Source: Nitzschia sp. DOCU1 (Eukaryota; Bacillariophyta; Bacillariophyceae; Bacillariales; Bacillariaceae). From it: DNA of 64,000 nucleotides. Below are positions 1-12,424 of this stretch, piece by piece. The notes below the pieces were generated by a model. It saw only the letters and a list, made by a program, of their open reading frames with translations. It was not told the DNA's origin and searched no databases. The DNA lies in NCBI GenBank assembly GCA_951394045.1, contig OX595990.1:1961049-2025048 (forward strand). Reading direction: 5' to 3'. Position 1 is the stretch's first letter. Every line of letters starts with the position of its first letter. The translations under genes and the position numbers were made by a program.

Positions 1-3000
1 ATGAGTTCGCAGGCAGCAGCGATCACTTTAGCTGCAGCGTCCCTCACTGATGCGTCGGCATGCTCGAGCAATTTCTTGCTCGCGACCAAGGCTGATGGAA
101 TACTATCAGGAAGCTTTGCCTTGTTGCCCCCTTCTCGTAGGACCACCGCCAATGCTTCTAGTGTCGCAGTCTGGATGGCGACAACTCCGACCGAATCGGA
201 TGTCGAAACCGTTTTGCCCAAGGAGCCCGCCACAAGTTCCTTGAGGAGGGGGTCGACACGAGTGGAGAGCGGCATCAGCAAGCCCAGAGCACCGATAGCT
301 TCCACGCGCACCTGACGCGACGGGTCGGCAAGCGCCTTCACAAACGTCGTTTGGAACTGGGGAACAAAGGCTCGCAGAGCAGGACCACCTTTGACAAGAA
401 TGAGACCCAAAGTCTTCAGAATGGCGATTTTCACATTCGAGGGATTGCGATCACCCACAATTCGAAGCAATGGACCGGTCATTTTAATGAGCAATGGACC
501 GGCCAAAAATTTCGTTGCTGTGAGAGAAATGACTTCTCCCAAACCAGCGGCGGAGGCTTCACGAATAGACGGTACGCCGTAGAGGATGCCTCTTTGGTAG
601 ATTGGCAGCAGGGGCTCCAGACCTAAATGGAGCAAACGGGCAAAATGTGAGAATATGCATGTTACAAACGACTGTCGTGAGCCGACGTTTTGGGTCAGAA
701 AGACTAATCGTTGTCACCCCACGTGCACAGTGGCTGGGTCGGAACGTATAAAATAGAATTCTCCTCACGTCCCGGTGTTTGAAAGCTACACGATATGAAG
801 AAACTCACCCTTCGGCATATTGAAACCTGGGAGCAGGAATTCGCCGTCACCGACACCTCCTTTGCGTCGTCGAGCATCGCTGACCATGGTCGCAATCAGG
901 TTTCTCATGAACTCTACGTGGTTCACAAGCTCCTCGGCGGACACATGCTGTGAGAGTGCATCAAGGGCCTTTTGGTTCGCCTTCAATACTTCAGGGTTTT
1001 CGTCGTTGAGACGATTGATAAGCTCTCGAATGATAATGGGGATCTGTTCATAGAAATCAGCGAGATCTTTTCCTGAGAAGTGACAATAGCGTGTGTGAGT
1101 GAAACTGCTTGCAAAGTAGCACGGGAAGCGCATGCGCTCTCTGTTTGTCAGACAGAAATCTCATGGTAGAACTACTCTCATGGTTGCGAAACCAATAGAG
1201 CTTGTGGAAATATCATCATCACCCAAACTGAACGCGCATGATGCGTCCCAGCCAAGCAACTTACTCTCTGTGATAAGCAACTCCATTGCCCAACAGCTTT
1301 CTCGTCTCATCTCTGCCTTGTCACTTGTGCACTTGGTGGCTATCTCGCCAATCAAGCCGTTGATACCGGCCTCGTCGGCTGAAGCACAGAATGATCGGAA
1401 GGCTCCTCGTACCGCGTCTTCACGCTCCCTGTCGTCATCTGGTGGACTCGCCAAGTCATTCATGAGTGATGGGACAATTGTTTTGGTGTGGAGAATGATG
1501 GTATCACCCGTTACGGAGGCTATGCTACCGATAGCCTTCGCGTGGCTTGTCGTAACCGGCTGGTGAACCAGCCTTGGAATAATGTATGGCAGCAACTCTC
1601 TGCTTCGGAAGCTGAGAATACCTGTGAGTCCATTGAGCGCACGATGCAACTTTATCTCGTCGCTTCCACTGCTTTCTAGAGCAACCATCAGCGCAGGAAC
1701 AACCTCGTCCATAGCCCGATTGCCGACAAGTGAATGAAGCTTCTGGAAACTTGCTGCGGCCATCTGACGGACGCTTTCGTCGTCGTCGCAAAGGGCATCC
1801 TGCACGACCTTCACAATGATGTCAAGATAGCGCAAGATTTGGTCCTTGCTCGAAGACCCGATAACCTCGGAAAGGCCAACACATACACCACGACGTGTGA
1901 AATTGTCTCCGTCGTAAAGCGAATCTCGGAGCACCGGCATGATTTCCGGCATAACTGACTCCCCAAGTTTCCCGACGATGTCGCCAAGACATTTTCCGGC
2001 TATTTCAGTCTTCTCCACATCTCCACTCGCAAGATCCGAGACGACACGAGTAACAAGGACCGGAAGGATCTGCCGTAGTGTTCTTGCTGTGACACTGACA
2101 ACAGTCTTCCAAACCTGCACCGCAGTTTGTCGAACCGCGACAGCAGAATCACTCCTTGCAAGGTAAACTTCACTGAGGACCCGATTGCGAGTCTCGATGC
2201 CAAGAGTGAGAGTCAGCTGAGCTTGCGCTTTCTCTGCTTTTCTAATATCGTCCTGCGTGTCACCGTCTGTTCTCAGTACTGTGGTGCCTCCAATCATACT
2301 CAAAAGATCTCCTATTAGCATCAGCGAAGACAAGCGGATGCGATGATCTGCGTCGCCCATTCCATCTTCCAGAATCGGAAGAATCTTGTTGAAGTGGACT
2401 CGCCCGTGGCTTCGAATGATGACTCGCCCTGCTCTCATGCCGATTTCGCGGACTTCTTCGTTTTCGTCAGACAGGCCACTGATAAGAGCAGGTAGGCACG
2501 CGTCCAACATCGGTGTGAAACCCTGGCCGAGGGCAGGAGGAAGAAATGTTAGAATCCAGAGGACCCCCTCTCTAGTACTAGCCGACGGGTGGTTCTTCAG
2601 CGGAAGAATATCATCAAGAATCACGCTCTCGACCAGCGCGCTTCCAGAGGCGATCAATACCTCCGTCAACCCTTGTGCGGCACCACTTCGTTCGGCCGAG
2701 CTAACGTCCTCGGATCGCAGACGCTCGATCAACCAAGGGCGGAGATCTGGTAGTGTTTCCTCTCCTAGGCCTCGAGTGAGAGAGCCAAATGCCTTCGCGG
2801 AGATACTGCGCACGTCAGGAATAGGGTCGAGAAGGATGGACTGAAGATCTGGAATCAAAGTAGGGAGGTAGGGAACAAAGTCTCTTGGGTCGTTGATCAT
2901 CGTGCAGATGTTTCCTGTGATCAGCGCTCCGTACCGCTTGGTTGCCGCTGCACGATCACGCAGACCTCGATGCAGGATTGGGACGATCAAGGCCAAGCTG

Positions 3001-6000
3001 GGAGCATCGATTGCGTGCAAGAACTCTGTTCCAATCAATGCTTCCAGAGCCGTAAGCGTATGGTCGGCAGGGTCCGTCAATGCCTTCAACAGCACAGGAC
3101 TCAACGAAGAAATTTCGGGGTTACGAATCACAGTAGTTATTTCATCGAGAGCTTCTTGGGCACTAGCCTTCACTTTGGGGTGAGTATCAGCAAAGGCTTC
3201 AATGACCTTCGGAACAACTTTCGGGAGGGCTTGGGCAAGTTGCTTTGGGGCTAGATGACACATCGAACCAAGCATGTGGATGGAAGCCTGTTTGGTTCGC
3301 CAGGCGCTATCGTTGAAGGACGTAAGCACAGCAGGCATGACGAGTTTTACACCGTGAGCAGAAAGCTTGCTCATGATCAAGCCAACTGCATGTGACGCAG
3401 CTTTTCGGACGTGGTCACTGCTGTCACTGAACGCCTTTAAAAGGGAAGGGAGAAGGACAATCACATAGGGCTCAAATAGAAGTCCAAGTCTTGTAGACAG
3501 CTGCTCGATGGCAAAAAGCGAGCCTTCCTTGCTGGTAGAGCTGCCGGATGCACATGCTTCTTCCAATTTGGTAACGATGCCGTACTTCTTCAATGCGGCG
3601 ATGCCACTGCCCTTTACAGCAGCAGCAACGCCGTATGCACCCCCGCGACGAATTGCTGATGTCTGGCCTTGCAAGCAGTTCTGCATCATGTCGTCCAGGA
3701 TCTTTTCCATTCTCTCCTGAGTGTTTCCCTTCTTCATCAGTTTTCCCAAACAGTCAGCCACACTCGCCTGGACATCTTCATTCGGCGTTTTCAAAGAATC
3801 CAAGAGCATGTCGACCGTAGTATCAATCTTACTAGCATTTTCGGGGCCTTTCAAATGCAGGGCAACAGAGCCCAAAACAACCACTGCCCCCTCCTTCCTC
3901 CGATTGGAGGCCTCGCCGTCCTCGGGAATCTTCTCTTTCGACAACGCTCCCAGTATATCAGTGTCGAAGACACCGTTCTTAAGAATCTTGTCCAGCAGGG
4001 GTAGCAAAAACGCGATGGCGTCTTCATCGCCCCCGTACGTCGCAACAAGGTCACGAAGCGTATCTCTGGACAGATTTTTCACACTTTCTTCCATATCAGC
4101 GATTCCATACGCCATAAGAAAGCCCGTCAATAGCTTGAGGGAATCTGTGCCGACTTCAACCTTTGACGAGGAGAGGGCGGCCAGAGCGTGGAGAATGCCT
4201 AGTCGGGCCGAAACTTTCTCAGGTGTGTCTTTCTCGGGTGGTGGTTTTACTGGGCCCGTTTTGAACTGGCTTTCGAGAGCAGCTTGATCCAAAGTGCGCT
4301 CTTGTTTGGGCTTCAGCAATGCTGCAGCAACTGCGGAGGTCTTCTTCTTGGTCTTCTTTGGCTGTCCGATTCCAGCGACTTGGAGCGCCGAGACCTTGAC
4401 TGTTTTCTTCTTCAAAGCCGCGGGCACGCCAGCCGGCTTTTTGGGAGGCGCAATCGCAATTGCTTTTGGCTGTGGTAAGCTGGGCAAGGATGAAGACGAT
4501 GCGCTAGATTTGTCGTCGGCGACGGAACCGGGACAGGATTCAATGTATGAGCTGCAAAGCATCTGAATGTTCTTGTTCACCGACGTTGGGTGTGCTGCCA
4601 TTCCTCTAGCAAACGCCTCTGCTGCGGCTGCCGCGATGGACTTGTCCTCGCTGTATAACAGCGGAATCAAGGAAATAGCATACATAGGGGAGGGTGGGGG
4701 CATATCGTTACCATCGGGTGCGTCTTCGAGTCCTGGAGTGTCGTGGATGATTCCCCAAGTTTTCCGCGCTTCCTTCCGAATTGGCTCGTCCTTTTCAAAG
4801 CAATTGAGCCATATCCGATTCTCGATCAGAGGGTTATTCTTCACCACTTTCTTGTGACTTGCACCGATTGCACCGAGTGCTCTCATTGACGCAACGCGGC
4901 AGTGTTTGGGTCCCAAAGCACCCCGTTCGTCAAGCAGCGCGGCCAATTCGGCCGTTGACAATACGGGGCCGGAAGATTCGGATTCTTCGTCTGTCTGATA
5001 GCACGCCACCAGCGTATCATACGGGCTCGGATCCACAAACGTTTGGGCACGATCGTGGCGCAAAAGTTCCAAGACACTTGCAATCATGTCCACTCGAATA
5101 GAGGCAACAATAGGGTCCTTCTCTTCACCTGCCAGCATCAACGTGTGTCGTTCCAATACTCGAAGGGCGGCTTCGCACCCCGGGGTGGTTCTGGGTCCTT
5201 TCAGAGCGGCCCTGATCACAGGGAATAAGAATGCAAAGGATGCCCCAGATAGCTCCTCTTGAAATTCGTCCATTTCAAATATTGTTGTCGCCGCCGGCTC
5301 GCAGGGAGAAGGGAGAGGAGAGATATAGAGCCCCTCGGGCTCTTTCTCTATTGGGGGGCCCACAGTTTTCATCTGTTTGCGAAAGCAGGTGACTAGTGCA
5401 AGTGCCATCATAGGAGCATACGTCTCCTCAATTTCATAGACGCAGGTAGCCAGCGTGGTCAACGTTGTAAAGGCCTTTTCCTTCAGTCCTGGGATCGCCT
5501 GCATGGCTGGGCAGTTTGACACAGCAAAAGTCACAACCCCCTGAGAAAGGAACGGTAGACAGGAATTGCCGACTTCTATATCCGACTGAGCAAGCGAGTC
5601 TATCGCAGACATGACGCGATTAAAGGTCATGATAGATGAGGCAACCCGCTCGCGCTCCTTGTCCTGTTCCACTACAATCTTCCTGTCTTCCGCCGAAAGA
5701 ACGCTTCCAGCGCTTTCGTCTGCCTGTTTCTTCTTGGCCAGTTCCTTCTTGATCTGGGCCTCCCATTCCTCGTCCTCGGTCCTGCGACCCTTTGCCATCT
5801 TTTCATCGTCGATCTTAGCTGCAGTTTGTTGTCGACAAAGAGTCCCGACAGGAGTCCTGTAGACGTCGACGTCGAACGTCGAAAGAGATTCAATCAGAGG
5901 AACCAAACTATCGACCTGTTCTGCCAACCGGGGTGCAAGCTCCTTGATACAGAGTCGGCTTGCAAAAACGTGTGCCATCATTTCCTCGTCATTGGGATCA

Positions 6001-8290
6001 TCAGTTGCCGGTGCAAATTTGCATGCAATACCACCGAGAGTCAGAAGAAGGCTCAGCGCCCCAGAGTGTAGTATTTCGCTCACCGGAGTCAACACCTCGT
6101 CTGTACCAATAACTATCCTTCCCGCTTGCTCGGCAACCACCTGGGCGACGGCCGGTATTATTTCGTCCGACTTGTCCCATTGGGGAGAGAGCAGCTGTTT
6201 CAGGTCACTTGTCAGGTTGCTCACCAGCGCTGAACGCTGTCGGCCACCAGCCTTTACAGATGTGCCAACGTGCAGCAGGATCATGGCCATGCCAAGACCT
6301 TTGGAAGACAAATTCCGCGATATGAGTTTCTTGGCGATTCGTCGCACCGCATTGACATCCATTCCTCCGTGATCTCCGGTATCGCTGCATTTCCCTTTCA
6401 ACGACACAGCTATGTCATCGTCGCGGGCTTTGCGCGTGGCATTCAAAGACTTGCGCAACTCGTCGGCTTCCAACGAAAGTCGATTCACCTGCATGAAAAG
6501 CGCCTCGGTCAAGGGTTCCGCTAGCGGTTGGTAGTCCAACAATGTTTGAACGGTCATTTCGATACTTGCTGATGGGTTATTCTTGGCAATCGCCACGGGA
6601 TGGGCAATGCAACTCGCCAATGCACGGCACATTGACGACGTAGGTTTGAGGTTTGCTTTAAAGTTTCCCGCTGACGAACTAATCTTGACGTACAAGGCAA
6701 TGATCTGAGAAAGCAATTGGGCCACCAACGGATTGGACGCGACGGCTTTAGTGGTCGGATCTCCATAGACAAACGACGTTTTTTCCACCGACAACGACCC
6801 GGCTGACACCGCCTTTTCCACCGCCGCCGACAACTTGGGCTTGGGAGACGCGCCAGCCTGGACCAAACTCAAATAAATCGCAAGAAGTCCTTCCACCTGA
6901 ACGATTGCCGATGAGGATGCGTGCTTTTTGTTGGCAGCCTCAACGAATCCTTCCAGTCCAGCGACGAATTTGGCGTCACTCCAAAGGTCCAAAACGATGG
7001 ATTCCACCAAGTCTGGATTAATCTTTTGAATTAGAGTTCCCAGAACAAACTGGGAGTCGGGCCCATTCTTGAGCACCACTGGAGCCCGCACATACGCCAA
7101 CACCTCATCGTAGGCTTTGCTTCCACCGGCCCTTCTGGCAACGACCATCCAACTCAACAAAGCGTCGTAACCGAGTTGACGGGCATCGTTCGCTGTCTTG
7201 GCCTCCTTGGACAAGGGTGTCATAATCCCAGTCAAGACATTTGAAATCGTGCTTTCCTCCAATTGTACCTTGGCCTCTACCATGGCAGTTCCCACTACGG
7301 AAAGAGAGGAATACACGGCTTGCCGTTGGAGAATTTGCGCTAGCGACTTGGTATCCGCCAAAGCGAGGGCCATGCTCGTCAACGCCGCCGGAGCCGTCTC
7401 GATTCCTCCCACACTACAGGCGCGCACTGTTGTTATTCCCAAGTGCTGTATAATAAGGGTCGCCAACTCTCTAACTGTATCCTTGGCACTCTTGATCTGC
7501 TTCAAGGCCGCCGGCAACAATTCATCGGTGGTGACTTTGTGCACCACAGCAGCCATGGGTAAATATTGCGTCAATCCTTCGACCAAGTCTAGAACAGACT
7601 CCGGCTTGGATTTGAGCTTTTGCACTACAGCTGGTCCCACCGTTGCCTCCCAGGCTTCTACTGGCATTGTCGCAAGGACTTTGCTCACAACGTGCATATC
7701 TTTGGCGGTCGCAATACTTTCTCCATTCAATGCCAGTTGCACAAACCCATCCCAGTTTGCGGTGGGAATCAAAGCCCACGCCACGAGCTTGTCCTTGGCG
7801 ATGCTCTCCAAAGTCGCCATGGGGCTCGCTGCTGTTGCTGCACCGTTCTCCTCCTCTTTGGGCGTTTTGGCCATCAGTCTCCTCTGACATTCCACCAGCA
7901 ATTGTGGGTTCCCGGACTCTTGTAACACCGCACACAGACGCAAGCAGAGGTTGGTTCGTAATTGCGGTTTTTCCACCTCGGCCACGATTGCAACACATAG
8001 CAGTTTCGCCAGACGTTTATATCCAAACTTGGACCAGCAAATCAGATCTGGCAACGAAGGCGAGTGAGTGAGGCAGTGAGTGAAGCCTGACTCGATCCAT
8101 CGGTTCCTTGCACTCAACACCTCGATTCTTGGTTCTCACCTTTTCTGTTGGCCAGTGCCTTTCGTTCCACGGCGGACAGCTCCAAAGATTTGATTGCCTC
8201 ATCCATGAGCTCGTGGCGCTTGGAAGGCGGCAAGCTGTCGGTCGAAGTCGACGCCAAATCTCGAAGGAGATCCATCAATTCGGACTCCAT
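1..8290 (-). CDS. GCN1: GCN1-like translational activator (eIF2-alpha kinase GCN2 co-activator), C-terminus cut by window edge
   Basis: In eukaryotes GCN1 binds stalled ribosomes and helps activate the kinase GCN2 during amino-acid starvation. Here it is an almost wholly helical HEAT-repeat protein. I read four exons on the minus strand: 8290-8140, 8047-1265, 1072-809 and 622 to the edge. Each has GT donors and AG acceptors, and the phases agree (introns of 92, 192 and 186 bp). The visible coding length is about 2,606 codons, close to animal GCN1 (about 2,670 aa), so only a short C-terminus is missing. The central block with phrases such as VRDGxxxxxxFLP, DENExVRExxxRAG and RIRxSSxxLxGDLL is the eEF3-like region typical of GCN1. 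The start is ATG 8290, because the upstream in-frame codon at 8302 is TTG. A mobile element ends 195 bp upstream of this start. Family call is secure; exact exon 1 is inferred. Confidence 0.93.
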
Positions 8291-8484
8291 GATGATATAC
8301 AAGTTGTCACCGCTCTGTCACCGCCACTACAGTATTTCGCTTGGTGTCCTTCCCGTGTTATCTTTTTGCTCAGCAGAGACGTCCTGCTTGTCTATGGGAT
8401 GACAAGTCTCACTTTTGGACCTTCCATCGGTGCCATCCATGGCCGAAGAGAGAGACGCGCGCTTTTTTTGCGGTGGAGGGGAGA

Positions 8485-8589
8485 TCATCTCCGGGCGGCC
8501 ACTTCGGGTGCACCTGCTGCGCGATTCGTCGACCTCGTGTACGATTTATTGCGTACCCGGAGGGTTGTCGGTGCGTCTGCCCGTCGCTC
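8485..8589 (+). repeat. Left terminal inverted repeat of the 7.9 kb element
   Basis: It begins TCATCTCCGGGCGGCC. The first 83 bases match the reverse complement of the right repeat without a difference. Within the repeat, CTCCGGG at 8489-8495 and CCCGGAG at 8556-8562 form a second, internal inverted repeat, so one terminus alone could fold into a stem with a roughly 60-base loop. It is GC- and CpG-rich compared with the interior of the element. Confidence 0.85.
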
Positions 8590-8738
8590 TTCTTCGATAA
8601 AAGCGCACGCTCCAAAATTCACACACAAGACGTTTTACCACCACAACAAAAACAACCATCCGTACGATGATGATGAAGCCATTGACAACTGACAACTGAC
8701 CACTCACTATTGACAACTCTAATCAGAAAATAATCAGA

Positions 8739-11700
8739 ATGGAAACCAAGTGTGCGAATAAAGCCTGTGGTCGTTCCATTGACACGAACTTGAAATGCGA
8801 TGACTACGTTCAAATCCAACCTTGCAACTGCATTATGTGTCCTTTGTGTGTTTTCGATCTATGCGCCAATCGGAAATTCTCAACCCCTGCGTGTGACGGT
8901 TGCAGCAAACCTATCGCAAAGATTCACTATCACAACCGTCACAGGAAAAAGGAACATCATTGCATACAGAGAGTAGTGGAGCATCACAAGGCTGAGGTGG
9001 AAATGGATCCGGTTAGGGCTTATCGTGACATGTTCCACGAAGACCGTGAGGCAGCATTGGAGACGATGGTTGTCAGCTTGTCTTTTGGAACACGAAGTGA
9101 CCAAGGAGAAGCAGAAGCAAAAACATTGTCTGTAACATTGGATAGAAGCACCGGTCCCATCTCACCAGTGGATGAAATAAATCTTCGACTGATGTTTGTC
9201 CAACTTCATTCTGCCATTCTCACGCAGGACAAGAATACGAAGCAAGAATCCAATCCTCGGCCATCATCGATGGAATTTATTGACTACTGCCTGAATGGAG
9301 AGTCCAGTTTATTACTTCGCCTTCTTTATGCCTTTGTGGTTGGAAAGGCACAGGTCGACATGAAGGAAATTCGTAAATATAAGTCGGACCAAAGCTTGTT
9401 TCTGGCAGTGTGTACGATAAAGTTTCTCATACAACGGGTGAACCAGAATGGTCTTACTCCCTTCCACAACATGTTGGGAGACCTACTTTTCAAGAATAGG
9501 GTTTCTAACAACGACATTGACTTTCTTTCAAGACTCCGGCTATGTCCAAACCGGAGAACCATTGTGCGTCAAGCTGATCAACGACTACTTATGAGCACTG
9601 CAGAACAGCCCTCCCTCATTGCCCCCCTTGAGGCTTTTTGCTTACATTTCGACAACTTTGGTTTCAAGGGAAAACGAGGCCAATATATCAATCACACCGT
9701 GATTCATATTTGTCGAATCAGTGTGGAGCAACTAAAGGAGCTGGGCTTCTACAATAAGGAGCGACCTTTATCTAGAGATCGTCAGTCTATACAGCAAGCA
9801 CTGCATCGCATTGAGAATGATCCAAATATGGAACAAGAAGATTCTAGTGAGGTACTCGCAAGCGGCATTGTTGCTCCAAAGGCTGAGGATTACAGGCGCC
9901 TGTCAACAAGAATTTTGCGAACAATTGAAACAGCTATCTCTTTGGATACCTTGCCGTCTCCCGCTGATTGCTACCAGCGCTGTAATGATAGAACATATTC
10001 TTGGCCAGGAGACAAAGAAATACCGTCAAACCTAGGGGTCAATCTACAGACCTTTCAGACAAAAAGTGATGGGGAAGTTGCTGCTACCTACTACGAGATG
10101 AATAATGTAACCCTGGATCACGTCCTTCATGACGATCCCAACTCAAAAAGATGTGTCAACAAGATAGCGGCTTATCTCGAAACCAACTCCTTAGTGACAG
10201 AATGGGATAGGACTGAGAGCGAAGGGGAAGATCCTGTTCGAAATCTGATTGCACCAGCGACAAGTGATGGTTCGCCAGCCATGCGGTTTCTGCACATACG
10301 AGCAAAAGACGGAAAGAACTATGAACGTGCAAGAATCTTCTGGAGTGGGTTTCATTATATGATGGAATTCGGCTCCATGCGAGGAAGGCTGTCATCATCA
10401 ATCTTTTCTTTCTTTGGGAGACTCTGGCGACCCTCAGATGCACAGCTTCAGTGGATCTTACTTCTCCGAGATCCTCGTGATGCTCTATACGAGTTTCCCG
10501 AATATCTTTTGTGTCATTATCGAACGGCAGCAGAGGAATCTGGATTGAAGGATCCAGTGGAAGTTCATGAATACATGATAAAGCGAGCCATTGACATACC
10601 GATGTGTATGGCCATTCTTTTTGATCTTCGACTCATTGAAATTCTCCTTATGATTCGGGACTCGGAAAAACAAGGAGAATTTGGTGATGTCGAAATGTTT
10701 CTACGCACCCTGCGGTTGGCACTTCCACTCTTTTGCATCACACATGCAATAAACTATGTTCATCTTGTTTGCGAGTTTTTGAAGTGGTATGAGCTTGCCT
10801 CGGAGGCAGAACGAGTTCTTTACAAAAGATTTTATTATGCAAAACTTTCTCCCAATGGCAAGCCATTATGGGCTGACCGGGGGGTGGAATGGACTGTCCG
10901 TCATCTGCGGCAGTTCATGGGGCATAGGAAGCGGCCCAATGGGCATGACCAGTATGTTGAGAGGACTATTAACGACCTGCCATTTCGAGTCAATGCCCAG
11001 CGGGAACTAAATGACCTATTTGGTGTATCGGGCAAAGCAGGGTATACGACAACAGACTGGAATAATCAAACCTTCCGAATTGGAGAGGTCTACTGCAAGA
11101 CCAGGGCAAAACTAGCAGAGACAAACTTCTGGGGACAAGGTCCCCTTATGGGTGAGCTTGCCTGTCAAGGCGAGAACACAATGCTTGACATTGAAGGATG
11201 TGGGAAGGAACTCCCCATCAGTGCCTCCTTCCTTGAAAGCTATGCATTGGGGATTGAGCGAGCAGTTGCATATTTCAAGGAGTTTGAAGTAGATGACAAT
11301 CCTCCAGGCTCATCGACACGAACCGAGGAGAATGTGTCCCTGAAGTGTGTCCCTGTTACGGCAAAGGCACGACAGAAGGGGTTGGATGCTACTCGGATCC
11401 TTCGTCTTTCCACTAATGTAGAAGAAGTGAAAGAGCACTTCAACAAAAAAAAGCTTATGCAGGAACTTGATTTCTTTGCTGCACGAAAGGAAACTGTTAA
11501 CCCCTATACCATGCGAGATACATTAGATATTCTGGCAGAGGCATTCTGCGAGCAACGAAGGCAATATTTTGACGAGAACGAGGATGAGTTCCAAGAGATC
11601 ATGGACTCACTACAAAATCTGGAGGAGGCTGATAGGACCACGACCAAGGAGGACAGGCAACACATTGTTAGCGCCATGCCAATCTACTCCCTTGATCGTG

Positions 11701-11750
11701 ATATCAAGGAATGCTTTCTTCAAGGTCAAGCCCAAGAGTTGCCCATATAA
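8739..11750 (+). CDS. 1003-aa cysteine-rich N-terminus protein, DUF6589-like putative transposase
   Basis: This is the largest gene of the TIR-bounded element, one exon, ATG 8739, stop just before 11751. The first 70 residues hold about ten cysteines in CxxxxC, CxCxxCxxC and CxxC spacing, which suggests a RING/treble-clef zinc-binding module. Around residue 302 is HFDNFGFKGKRGQYINHT, which resembles the DN-x-N motif opening DUF6589 proteins. Near residue 537 is FHYMMEFGSMRGRL, and near 663 a block (LPLFCITHAINYVHL, then a conserved-looking GVEWTVRHLRQFMGH) of the kind found late in that family. DUF6589 proteins are widespread, multicopy and thought to be transposon-derived. The match was made by eye, so function as the element's transposase is inference from size, position and motifs. 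Confidence 0.6.
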   Translation: METKCANKACGRSIDTNLKCDDYVQIQPCNCIMCPLCVFDLCANRKFSTPACDGCSKPIAKIHYHNRHRKKEHHCIQRVVEHHKAEVEMDPVRAYRDMFHEDREAALETMVVSLSFGTRSDQGEAEAKTLSVTLDRSTGPISPVDEINLRLMFVQLHSAILTQDKNTKQESNPRPSSMEFIDYCLNGESSLLLRLLYAFVVGKAQVDMKEIRKYKSDQSLFLAVCTIKFLIQRVNQNGLTPFHNMLGDLLFKNRVSNNDIDFLSRLRLCPNRRTIVRQADQRLLMSTAEQPSLIAPLEAFCLHFDNFGFKGKRGQYINHTVIHICRISVEQLKELGFYNKERPLSRDRQSIQQALHRIENDPNMEQEDSSEVLASGIVAPKAEDYRRLSTRILRTIETAISLDTLPSPADCYQRCNDRTYSWPGDKEIPSNLGVNLQTFQTKSDGEVAATYYEMNNVTLDHVLHDDPNSKRCVNKIAAYLETNSLVTEWDRTESEGEDPVRNLIAPATSDGSPAMRFLHIRAKDGKNYERARIFWSGFHYMMEFGSMRGRLSSSIFSFFGRLWRPSDAQLQWILLLRDPRDALYEFPEYLLCHYRTAAEESGLKDPVEVHEYMIKRAIDIPMCMAILFDLRLIEILLMIRDSEKQGEFGDVEMFLRTLRLALPLFCITHAINYVHLVCEFLKWYELASEAERVLYKRFYYAKLSPNGKPLWADRGVEWTVRHLRQFMGHRKRPNGHDQYVERTINDLPFRVNAQRELNDLFGVSGKAGYTTTDWNNQTFRIGEVYCKTRAKLAETNFWGQGPLMGELACQGENTMLDIEGCGKELPISASFLESYALGIERAVAYFKEFEVDDNPPGSSTRTEENVSLKCVPVTAKARQKGLDATRILRLSTNVEEVKEHFNKKKLMQELDFFAARKETVNPYTMRDTLDILAEAFCEQRRQYFDENEDEFQEIMDSLQNLEEADRTTTKEDRQHIVSAMPIYSLDRDIKECFLQGQAQELPI

Positions 11751-11860
11751 CAGAGTAATTCTAACTGCTATCTAGTGCTGGATAACTGCCAATGTTACGA
11801 CTAATAACTAAGACCATCTTGCTAGTACTGCAAAAGTTGTGGTGCCGCCAAGTGTAATGA

Positions 11861-12424
11861 TCAGCTGTGATGATCCATGTTGCGCAACAAGGCTACCATG
11901 AATAGAACAACAGAAACCAGGGTGCCAACAACACTCTGCACTGTACGCCACAGAAGGCGACAAAGAGATCCAAGTGCGGAAAGACGAGCATGGTTACGTG
12001 CCTCAACAACTTCTCGATGCTCTTGCTGGCATCTCTCCACCATCAAGAAAAGATCTTTCAGGAAGTGCCGGGTCTCCTTGGGCTGCTTGTCGGAAAAAAG
12101 TATGCTGATCCGCTCATTACAGAGAACACGATCAAAGGTGCCGTACAATTTTACTTGATGAGCAACCCGGTTGGAGTTCTCAGATTTGTACAAGGTAAGT
12201 CCACTTGTCCATTCCACCATCTCTACCAAATCAATTAGCAATACCAATTCTTCGGCATTGCTTGCACTTCTTTCAAATATACTTAAAGTCAACTTGATAG
12301 AATCAAACCGAGCCACCCCTCCAACTGCCACACGGGAGCCAAAATCTGCTTCCTGTGGTTCTTGTCCATTGCTTGGGATTGGGCATCGGTAGACGCAGCA
12401 TAATGCAAAACTTTCCGGAACCAT
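11861..12424 (-). CDS. Uncertain 187-aa ORF with C-terminal hydrophobic segment
   Basis: I do not recognise this ORF. It lies in the gap between the putative transposase and the basic protein, on the opposite strand, with ATG at 12424. The middle is acidic and amphipathic. The last 30 residues include a hydrophobic stretch (SVVGTLVSVVLFMVALL) that could be a tail anchor. It could be the last exon of a longer gene or a chance ORF. The only support is its length, its charge pattern and the absence of a competing gene on the other strand. Confidence 0.3.
   Translation of the reverse strand: MVPESFALCCVYRCPIPSNGQEPQEADFGSRVAVGGVARFDSIKLTLSIFERSASNAEELVLLIDLVEMVEWTSGLTLYKSENSNRVAHQVKLYGTFDRVLCNERISILFSDKQPKETRHFLKDLFLMVERCQQEHREVVEARNHARLSALGSLCRLLWRTVQSVVGTLVSVVLFMVALLRNMDHHS

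Noticed and set aside
7198..7887. 229-codon plus-strand frame inside GCN1
   Set aside because: Antisense shadow of a long GCN1 exon; no independent features.
8408..8615. Similar peptide frames at 8409-8692 and 16181-16623
   Set aside because: The shared peptide (FVDLVYDLLRTRR) is only the translation of the terminal inverted repeat. It is not a conserved protein.
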